DNA from: Xanthobacteraceae bacterium
GTDB lineage: Bacteria; Pseudomonadota; Alphaproteobacteria; Rhizobiales; Xanthobacteraceae
Direction: 5' to 3'
Assembly: GCA_030043285.1 (NCBI GenBank)
Contig: JASHXZ010000302.1
Coordinates: 1-5,580, forward strand
Length of the DNA: 5,580 nucleotides
Notes under the pieces: model-generated
Database searches by the model: none
What the model was told of the DNA's origin: nothing
What the model saw: the letters and a program-made list of their open reading frames with translations, nothing else
Shown: positions 1 through 5,580 of the stretch, piece after piece
Position numbering within the stretch: position 1 is the first letter of the stretch
How the letters are laid out: each line of letters opens with the position of its first letter
Translations under genes and position numbers: made by a program

Positions 1-1872
1 GTGCTCGGCCCGTTTCAGCCGCTGACCACGTTCGGCGCCCAAGCGCACACCATGGCGATCGTGCTGCCCGAAGGCCAAACGGCCCTGGCGACGGTGCGCG
101 CGCTCGACAACCCGATCGGCACCGTGGCGGTGCTGCAGCCGATCGATCAGGCGCTGGCGGATTGGCGCTCGACCACGGCGCTGACCGTGACGTTGTCGGC
201 GACCACCGGCTTCGTCGTGCTCATTCTCGGCTTCGCCTTCCATTGGCAGGCGACGCGCGCCCGCGAGGCCGACCTTATTCACGACACCGTGCGCAGCCGC
301 ATCGACACCGCACTCAACCGCGGCCGTTGCGGACTGTGGGACTGGGATTTGGCGCGTGGCCGCGTGTTCTGGTCGCATTCCATGTTCGATATCCTCGGTC
401 TCAAGCCGAAGGACGATTTGCTGACGTTCGGCGAAGTCAATGCGCTGGTGCATGCCGACGACGTCAACCTGTACGACCTGGCGACGCAGCTCGCCGACGC
501 CAGGGCGCAGTCGTTCGACCACGCGTTTCGCATGCGCCATGCCGACGGCCGCTGGCTATGGCTGCGCGCGCGCTGCGAATTGACCCGGCAGGATGGCGAC
601 GCCGGGCTGCATCTCATCGGCATCGCCGTCGACGTCACCGAACAAAAGAGCCTGGTGGAGAAAACAGTCGCCGCCGATCTGCGGCTGCGCGACGCCATCG
701 AGACCATCCCGGAGGCGTTCGTGCTGTGGGATGCCGACAACAGGCTGGTGCTGTGCAATTCCAACTTTCAGGCGCTGCATCACCTGACAGACGAGGCGGT
801 GGCCGCCGGCACGCCCTACGAGAACGTCGTCGCCACCGGCAAAAAGCCGATCATCCGCACCACCGTCGCCAACGACGAAGGCCTGCCGCCGGGCGCGCGC
901 ACCTTCGAAGCGCAGCTCGATGACGGCCGCTGGATGCATATCAGCGAACGGCGCACCAAGGACGGCGGCTACGTCTCCGTCGGCACCGACATCACCAAGA
1001 TCAAGCTGCACGAGCAGCGGCTCGTCGAGGGCGAAAAGCGCCGCATCGCCACCATCGACGATCTGCGCAAGTCGCAGCAGGCGTTGGAGCAGCAGGCCGA
1101 CCAGCTTGCCGATCTGGCGGAAAAATACGCCGAGGAGAAAACCCGCGCCGAGGAAGCCAATCAGACCAAATCGAAGTTCCTGGCCAACATGAGTCACGAG
1201 CTGCGCACGCCGCTCAACGCCATCATCGGCTTTTCCGAGATCATGGAAGCGCAGATGTTCGGGCCGCTCGGTGCCGAGAAATACGGTGAGTACTCGCGCG
1301 ACATCAAGGAAAGCGGCCAGTATCTGCTCGACGTCATCAACGACATTCTCGACATGTCGAAGATCGAAGCCGGCGGTATTCGGCTGACGCTCGAGGACGT
1401 CGATCTCGATCCGGTGCTCGCCGATTGCCTGCGCGTGGTGTCGGGACGCGCCAACGAGAAGCGGCTTAAGCTCACGTCCGACATCGCGCCGGCGATCCAT
1501 CTGCGGGCCGACCGCCGCGCCATCAAGCAGATCGCATTGAACCTGCTGTCCAACGCAGTGAAATTCACCCCCGAAGGCGGCGCCGTGACGGTCCGCGGCC
1601 ATGTGCGCGGCGGCACTGTCACGATCGCCATCCAGGACAGCGGCATCGGCATCCCGAGGACCGCGCTGCACAAGCTGGGTCGGCCGTTCGAGCAGGTCGA
1701 AAGCCAGTTGACCAAGCGGCACCAGGGCTCCGGATTGGGGCTCGCTATCGCCAAATCGCTGGTCGAGATCCACGGCGGCGCCATGCGCATCTTCTCGACG
1801 CTCGGCAGCGGAACCACCGTAATGGTGCGGCTGCCCGTCGAGGCAAGGCCGCCGATACGCGTAGCTGCGTAG
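1..1872 (+). CDS. pleC: PleC-like membrane-bound PAS sensor histidine kinase (5' partial)
   Basis: This is the C-terminal 623 residues of a sensor histidine kinase; residue numbers count from position 1. Seen: an extracytoplasmic remnant (about 1-57), one hydrophobic membrane segment (about 60-82), a first PAS domain (about 105-215, with GLWDWDL at its start and DVTEQK at its end), a second PAS domain (about 230-335), and a Gln/Glu/Lys-rich coiled coil (about 336-392). The HisKA domain has the H-box SHELRTPLNAIIGFSEIM, with the phospho-acceptor His399 at 1195-1197. The ATPase domain has N-box Asn514 and Asn518, G1 DSGIGIP (546-552) and G2 GSGLGL (576-581). The stop is TAG at 1870-1872. Family knowledge: this H-box followed by FGPLG..KY.EY and INDILDMSKIEAG is typical of the PleC/DivJ/PdhS kinases, which phosphorylate or dephosphorylate DivK and PleD to set polarity and cell-cycle progression. 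Position 1 is GTG, but the reading frame is open to the window edge and PleC proteins have a longer sensor region, so the start probably lies upstream. The kinase assignment is near certain; the pleC name is an inference from H-box type and the neighbouring glnE, and another PdhS-family member is possible. Confidence 0.9.
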   Translation: MLGPFQPLTTFGAQAHTMAIVLPEGQTALATVRALDNPIGTVAVLQPIDQALADWRSTTALTVTLSATTGFVVLILGFAFHWQATRAREADLIHDTVRSRIDTALNRGRCGLWDWDLARGRVFWSHSMFDILGLKPKDDLLTFGEVNALVHADDVNLYDLATQLADARAQSFDHAFRMRHADGRWLWLRARCELTRQDGDAGLHLIGIAVDVTEQKSLVEKTVAADLRLRDAIETIPEAFVLWDADNRLVLCNSNFQALHHLTDEAVAAGTPYENVVATGKKPIIRTTVANDEGLPPGARTFEAQLDDGRWMHISERRTKDGGYVSVGTDITKIKLHEQRLVEGEKRRIATIDDLRKSQQALEQQADQLADLAEKYAEEKTRAEEANQTKSKFLANMSHELRTPLNAIIGFSEIMEAQMFGPLGAEKYGEYSRDIKESGQYLLDVINDILDMSKIEAGGIRLTLEDVDLDPVLADCLRVVSGRANEKRLKLTSDIAPAIHLRADRRAIKQIALNLLSNAVKFTPEGGAVTVRGHVRGGTVTIAIQDSGIGIPRTALHKLGRPFEQVESQLTKRHQGSGLGLAIAKSLVEIHGGAMRIFSTLGSGTTVMVRLPVEARPPIRVAA

Positions 1873-1874
1873 CT
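1859..1874 (+). repeat. Perfect 8-bp tandem repeat, GCGTAGCT x2, across a stop codon
   Basis: GCGTAGCT occurs twice head to tail (1859-1866 and 1867-1874). The second copy supplies the TAG stop of the PleC-like kinase at 1870-1872. Within it, TAGCT-GCGT-AGCTA (1862-1875) can form a 5-bp hairpin with a 4-nt loop. The hairpin is too weak, and lacks a T-run, to be called a terminator. The unit is not a multiple of three, so losing one copy would remove this stop and extend the reading frame into the antisense of glnE. Confidence 0.6.
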
Positions 1875-1878
1875 AATC

Positions 1879-4800
1879 TTACGGCGCCCCGCCCAGAATC
1901 TGCACGAAGCATTCGCGGACTTGCCGCTGCGTTTCCACCACATGGGCGTGGAGCGCGGGAAAATCCGGCAGGTCGGCGGCGCGCGCGAGCAGGCTCAACA
2001 CGCCGGCGCTGGCCGATGCCGGATCAAATTTGCCGGGCAGGCAAAGCCGCAGGATTTGCGTCAGGTCGTGAAACAGCCGGACCGCAGGCCGCAGGATCGC
2101 GGCATCCTGCGGCGCAAGGACGCCGAGGCTCGCCGCCTGGTCCAGCACCCGCGCGGTCGAGGGATCGAGAATGTCCGGCAGCGCCGCCGCGTGGATCAGC
2201 TGCAGATATTGCGCGATGAACTCGATGTCGACGAGCGCGCCGGCGGCATTTTTCAGGTCCCACGGATCGGCGTCGCCCTTTTCGGCGGCAATCGCGGCGC
2301 GCATGTCAATGACGTCCGCCGCCACTGCCGCAGCGTCGCGGCGGCGGCGCAGCACGTTGCGGATAACGGCCGCGATGCGCGCGGCAAATTCAGGCGGCCC
2401 CGAGATGACGCGCGCGCGCGTGAGCGCCATGTGCTCCCAAGTCCAAGCCTCGCGCTCCTGATAGTGCCGGAAGCGCTCGAGCTTCGTCGCCAGCGGACCC
2501 GAGCGGCCGGATGGCCGCAACCGCATGTCGACCGGATAGAGCACGCCGTAATTGGTTTGCGCCGTCAGCGCACTGATCAGCCGTTGCGTCAGGCGGGCAA
2601 AATACTGGGCGCCGTCGAGCGGCCGCTCGCCATCGGAGCTCGGACGCTGCTCGTCGAAGTCGTAGATCACAATAAGATCGAGATCGGAGCTTGCCGTCAT
2701 TTCCCGGGCGCCGAGCCGTCCCATGGCCACAATGGCGGTTTCGGCGCCGGGCAGGCGCCCGTGCGCGGCAGCAAAATCATCCTGCACTCTTTGGTGCACG
2801 GCGCGTAGCAGAACTTCAGCGAGGCGCGCGAACACTGCGCCGGCCTGTTCGGCGGCGAGCGGACCCGACAGGATGCGCGCGCCGATCAGAAACATATGCT
2901 CCTGGCCGAACAAGCGCACCGCGTCGAGAAACTCCTCGGAGCTCCGCGCCTCGCCGAGCACACGCGCGAGCTCGCCGGCCAAACGCGCATCGTCGGGCAG
3001 CGCGCCGAAGAAGGTCGGATCGATCAACAGATCGATCAGATGCGGACTGCGCGCCAGCGTATCGGCAAGCCGCGGCGCCACGCCGACGAGCAATGCGATG
3101 AACGCCACCATTTGCGGGTTCCGCCGCAACAGCGACAGGAAGCGTCCGCCGGCGCGCAGCGCGGCGACGAAGCGATCGAAGGCCGCAAAGGCGAAATCCG
3201 GATTTTCGGCGCGCGCGACCTGATCGATGATCAGCGGCAGAAGCTCGATCAGATTGTTGCGCGCCTGCTCGCCGCGCAAAGCGGGATAGAGCGGCGTGCT
3301 CCAGCGCCCCACCGCTTCGGCAACTTGCGGCGGCTGACGGAAGCCAAGCTCGGCCAGCCGATCGAGCGTCTCGCGCTCGCGTTCCGGCGTCGCGAACGAC
3401 AGATGCTGCTGTTCGGCAAGGAACGCGGGTTCGCGCTCGAACAGGCGCACATAGTGGCGCTCGACCGTGCGCAATTGCGCCACAAGGTGCGCGGCGAAGG
3501 TTTGGCGTTTGGCAAAGCCGAGGAAATGCGCGAATTGCTCGAGCGCGTCCGGCTCGGCAGGCAGCGTATGGGTCTGCTCGTCATTGCGCATCTGCAGACG
3601 ATGCTCGACGCGACGCAGAAAGTCATAAGCTGCCGACAATTCGTCGCGCGTGGCAGCATCGATCCAACCGCCGGCGGCGAGCGCCGCCAGCATGTCGACG
3701 GTGCGCCGCCCGCGCAGCTCCGGATGCCGGCCGCCCGCGATGAGCTGCTGGGTCTGGACGAAAAACTCGATCTCGCGAATGCCGCCGCGGCCGAGCTTGA
3801 TGTTGTGACCCTCGACCGCGATTTCGCCGTGGCCGCGATAGGCATGGATCTGCCGCTTCATTTCGTGCACGTCGGCGATCGCGGCGAAGTCGAGATATTT
3901 GCGCCACACGAACGGCGCCAAGTCGTGCAAGACCTTGTCGCCGGCAGCGATATCGCCGGCGCAAGGGCGCGCCTTGATCATCGCCGCGCGCTCCCAATTC
4001 TGGCCGCGGCTTTCGTAGTAATCGAGCGCCGCGTCGATCGAGATGGCAATCTGCGTCGAGGACGGATCGGGGCGCAGGCGCAGATCGACGCGAAACACAT
4101 AACCGTCCGCGGTGCGCTCCTGCATGAGCTTCACCAGCTCGCGCGTCAGGCGGACAAACAACGGCGCGGGCTCGATCCGCGGCGGCAACGCCGCGGCGTC
4201 TGGATCGAACAGAACGATCAGATCGATGTCGCTGGAGAAATTCAGCTCATGGGCGCCCATCTTGCCCATGGCGAGCACGACGTAGCCCGAGCCAATTTCG
4301 GGATGACGCAGTTCGGCCGGCACCAGATTGCCGCGCCGTCCCGCCTCGCGCAGCAGATAGCCGACCGCGACGCCGAGCGCCGTATCGGCAACTTCAGTCA
4401 GCGCCTGCGTCACGCGTTCGACCGGCCAGACCCCGCCGATATCGGCAAGCGCGATAAGCAGCGCGGAATCGGCCTTCAGGCGGCGCAGAACGCGCATCAG
4501 GGTCGGCTGCGTACGCGTAACAGCGCCGGCACGCCGCGCACCTGCAAGCAACGTTGCGATTTCTTTATCGGGATCCGCGGTGAGCAAGCGCAACAGGCGC
4601 GCGGGATCGGCCGCCACCAGCCCCCAGAGGTAGGGCGCGCTGTCGGCAATGCCGGCGGCGATGCTGGTCAGCTGCGGATGGTCTTTGATGAGGCCCGCCA
4701 GCCCTTTGCCGGCTGGTTTTGTCGCGATGCCGGCAAGCCAGTCGGCAACGCGTTCGGCCGCCGCGGCGGACGACTGCGGCAGGCCCACCGGCGCGCCAAG

Positions 4801-4893
4801 TTCCGACGATGCAGCCGAGGAGATTCGCCGGACCAGCGCCGCTTCGTCCAGTTTCACCTTGGTCGGCCGCTTGCGGACAGCCGGGCGGCTCAT
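1879..4893 (-). CDS. glnE: Bifunctional glutamine synthetase adenylyltransferase / adenylyl-removing enzyme
   Basis: GlnE is a cytoplasmic enzyme of nitrogen control. Its C-terminal half transfers AMP from ATP to a conserved tyrosine of glutamine synthetase (inactivation); its N-terminal half removes AMP by phosphorolysis (reactivation). The balance is set by PII/PII-UMP and glutamine. Seen: 1004 residues, slightly longer than the roughly 950 of the E. coli enzyme, with a basic N-terminal tail. The N-terminal nucleotidyltransferase domain carries GYVVLAMGKMGAHELNFSSD leading into SDIDL (221-225; Asp222 and Asp224), then VFRVDLRLRP (Asp270) and GRGGIREIEFFVQ (368-380). The C-terminal domain carries IVAMGRLGAREMTASSDLDL (Asp737 and Asp739), then YPVDMRLRPSG (Asp789) and GALVDIEFIAQYLQL. 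A helical linker joins the two halves. Both acidic active-site sets are present, so both activities are expected. The start ATG (4893-4891) overlaps the stop of the upstream kinase gene as ATGA. No strong Shine-Dalgarno is visible (GGTGGTGG only), consistent with translational coupling. Stop TAA lies at 1881-1879. No frameshift or truncation seen. Confidence 0.97.
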   Translation of the reverse strand: MSRPAVRKRPTKVKLDEAALVRRISSAASSELGAPVGLPQSSAAAAERVADWLAGIATKPAGKGLAGLIKDHPQLTSIAAGIADSAPYLWGLVAADPARLLRLLTADPDKEIATLLAGARRAGAVTRTQPTLMRVLRRLKADSALLIALADIGGVWPVERVTQALTEVADTALGVAVGYLLREAGRRGNLVPAELRHPEIGSGYVVLAMGKMGAHELNFSSDIDLIVLFDPDAAALPPRIEPAPLFVRLTRELVKLMQERTADGYVFRVDLRLRPDPSSTQIAISIDAALDYYESRGQNWERAAMIKARPCAGDIAAGDKVLHDLAPFVWRKYLDFAAIADVHEMKRQIHAYRGHGEIAVEGHNIKLGRGGIREIEFFVQTQQLIAGGRHPELRGRRTVDMLAALAAGGWIDAATRDELSAAYDFLRRVEHRLQMRNDEQTHTLPAEPDALEQFAHFLGFAKRQTFAAHLVAQLRTVERHYVRLFEREPAFLAEQQHLSFATPERERETLDRLAELGFRQPPQVAEAVGRWSTPLYPALRGEQARNNLIELLPLIIDQVARAENPDFAFAAFDRFVAALRAGGRFLSLLRRNPQMVAFIALLVGVAPRLADTLARSPHLIDLLIDPTFFGALPDDARLAGELARVLGEARSSEEFLDAVRLFGQEHMFLIGARILSGPLAAEQAGAVFARLAEVLLRAVHQRVQDDFAAAHGRLPGAETAIVAMGRLGAREMTASSDLDLIVIYDFDEQRPSSDGERPLDGAQYFARLTQRLISALTAQTNYGVLYPVDMRLRPSGRSGPLATKLERFRHYQEREAWTWEHMALTRARVISGPPEFAARIAAVIRNVLRRRRDAAAVAADVIDMRAAIAAEKGDADPWDLKNAAGALVDIEFIAQYLQLIHAAALPDILDPSTARVLDQAASLGVLAPQDAAILRPAVRLFHDLTQILRLCLPGKFDPASASAGVLSLLARAADLPDFPALHAHVVETQRQVRECFVQILGGAP
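4890..4893 (-). promoter_or_regulatory. ATGA stop-start overlap (translational coupling site)
   Basis: On the minus strand the glnE ATG (4893-4891) and the histidine kinase TGA (4892-4890) share bases as ATGA. The bases just upstream on the minus strand, GGACCGGTGGTGGCCGG, hold only a weak purine run and no AGGAGG-like site. The overlap fixes the glnE start and suggests that ribosomes terminating on the kinase reinitiate on glnE. The overlap itself is seen directly; coupling is inferred. Confidence 0.75.
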
Positions 4894-5580
4894 CCGGCCA
4901 CCACCGGTCCGGCGCGCGGCAGCGCGATGGTGCTTTTGAGGCCCGGGTGATTGTCTTCAAGTTTGAGTTCGCCGCCGTGGAGGCGTGCGACAGCGGAGGC
5001 GAGGCTCAGGCCGAGACCCGAGCCCGGTTCCGAGCGGCTCTGCTCGAGACGCACGAAACGCTCGACGACCCGAGCGCGATCGGCTTCCGGAATGCCGGGT
5101 CCGCGATCCTCGACGCTGAGCATAATGCGATCGCCCTGGCTGCCGGCTTTGAGCACGATCGCGGCGGGACTGCCGTTCAATTTGCTCGGTGCAGCGTATT
5201 TGATCGCGTTGTCGACCAGGTTGGCGAGCGCCTGGCTTACCAGCTCGCGATTGCCGCGCACCGGCGCCGCCGCGGCAGCGTCGACCTTGAGCGCCAGGCC
5301 TTTCTCTTCGGCCAAGGGCTCGTACAGCTCACCAACGTCGCGGGCGATTTCGGCGGCATCGAATTCCGTCATGTTGTCGCGGGCATGCCCGGATTCGGCC
5401 CGTGCGATCATCAACAATGCGTCGAAGGTGCGGATCAGCTCGTCGGATTCCGCGATCGTCGTCTCGAGCGCGGCGCGATAATGCGCTTCGTTGGTCGTGC
5501 CGCGCAGCGCCTCTTCACAGCGGTTGCGCAGCCGCGTCAGCGGCGTTTTCAGGTCGTGCGCGATATTGTCCGAGACTTCG
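4890..5580 (-). CDS. EnvZ/OmpR-type sensor histidine kinase, C-terminal part (5' partial)
   Basis: The reading frame is open from the right window edge to TGA at 4892-4890, giving 229 whole codons of the kinase core. Reading inward from the edge, the H-box is DNIAHDLKTPLTRLRNR, with the phospho-acceptor His at 5558-5556, followed by dimerisation helices ending LIRTFDALLMIARAESG. The ATPase domain has the N-box NLVDNAIKYA (5222-5193), G1 DRGPGIP (5108-5088), the F-box VVERFVRLEQSRS and G2 GSGLGL (5024-5007). A TTG at 5417-5415 could be read as a start, but it lies downstream of the H-box in the same frame, so it is internal. Family knowledge: kinases of this class normally carry an N-terminal periplasmic sensor between two membrane helices plus a HAMP linker, and pair with an OmpR-family response regulator encoded just upstream; those parts would lie past 5580. 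The signal cannot be told from this fragment. The gene overlaps glnE by 4 bp and is probably co-transcribed with it. Confidence 0.93.
   Translation of the reverse strand, partial: EVSDNIAHDLKTPLTRLRNRCEEALRGTTNEAHYRAALETTIAESDELIRTFDALLMIARAESGHARDNMTEFDAAEIARDVGELYEPLAEEKGLALKVDAAAAAPVRGNRELVSQALANLVDNAIKYAAPSKLNGSPAAIVLKAGSQGDRIMLSVEDRGPGIPEADRARVVERFVRLEQSRSEPGSGLGLSLASAVARLHGGELKLEDNHPGLKSTIALPRAGPVVAG

Noticed and set aside
1191..1195. Scattered GANTC sites (for example GAGTC at the H-box codon, GAATC near 1896, GATTC near 5392 and 5446) as CcrM cell-cycle methylation signals.
   Set aside because: All are inside coding sequence, at low density, with no promoter context visible in the window; no regulatory role can be supported.
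556..1773. A 405-codon minus-strand open frame opposite the PleC-like kinase.
   Set aside because: It is also codon-aligned antisense to a clear histidine kinase with conserved motifs; it is explained by GC-rich codon usage and shows no domain.
2408..2419. ACGCGCGCGCGT alternating purine-pyrimidine palindrome, a possible Z-DNA or binding site.
   Set aside because: It lies inside glnE and encodes ordinary residues (Thr-Arg-Ala-Arg-Val region); such runs are expected by chance at this GC content.
3017..3042. A repeated GATCGATCA-like pattern.
   Set aside because: It encodes the repeated Leu-Ile-Asp residues of GlnE (HLIDLLIDPT) and is explained by the protein sequence.
1921..4950. Long plus-strand open frames (295 and 684 codons) lying antisense to almost all of glnE.
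   Set aside because: They are in the frame that pairs codon for codon with glnE, where a stop appears only if glnE uses TTA, CTA or TCA. Those codons are rare in high-GC genomes, so long antisense frames arise by default. The predicted proteins are Arg/Gln-rich without recognisable domains.
4890..5417. Treating the second kinase as a short 175-residue, ATPase-only protein starting at TTG 5417.
   Set aside because: The same frame continues to the window edge and contains a full H-box with its phospho-acceptor histidine, so this is an internal codon of a longer kinase.
4951..5481. A 176-codon plus-strand open frame opposite the second histidine kinase.
   Set aside because: The minus-strand frame carries the H-, N-, G1 and G2 boxes of a kinase. 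The plus-strand product is a Ser/Ala/Arg-rich low-complexity translation typical of a shadow frame.

Overview
The window looks like core chromosome of a high-GC alphaproteobacterium, most likely of the order Hyphomicrobiales (Rhizobiales; Bradyrhizobium, Rhodopseudomonas or Xanthobacteraceae relatives). This rests on the GC-rich third codon positions, the PleC/PdhS-type histidine kinase, and the glnE neighbourhood. No sequence search could be run, so the taxonomic placement is inference.

Layout. (1) Positions 1-1872, plus strand: the 3' part of a membrane-anchored, two-PAS sensor histidine kinase that resembles PleC; its 5' end lies before the window. (2) Positions 1879-4893, minus strand: a complete glnE of 1004 codons, encoding the bifunctional glutamine synthetase adenylyltransferase / adenylyl-removing enzyme, with both nucleotidyltransferase active sites intact. 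(3) Positions 4890-5580, minus strand: the 3' part of a second, EnvZ/OmpR-type sensor histidine kinase, whose 5' end lies beyond the window. The kinase stop and the glnE start share an ATGA overlap, so these two genes are almost certainly in one operon. The PleC-like gene and glnE converge and end 6 bp apart.

How the genes work together. GlnE sets glutamine synthetase activity by adding AMP to, or removing it from, a conserved tyrosine in response to PII and glutamine. The kinase upstream of it is probably the sensor of a response-regulator/kinase pair whose regulator gene would lie just past position 5580; co-transcription would link glnE expression to that signal. The PleC-like kinase belongs to the family that controls DivK/PleD and cell polarity in alphaproteobacteria. 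It is on the opposite strand, so it is a conserved neighbour and not an operon partner.

Coding density is about 99.9% and there is no gene-free stretch longer than 6 bp. I saw no tRNA, rRNA, mobile element, CRISPR array or riboswitch. I did not find an undescribed system here. The most notable details are the ATGA coupling, a perfect 8-bp tandem duplication across the stop codon of the PleC-like gene, and one departure from a glycine-rich motif in the C-terminal half of GlnE.
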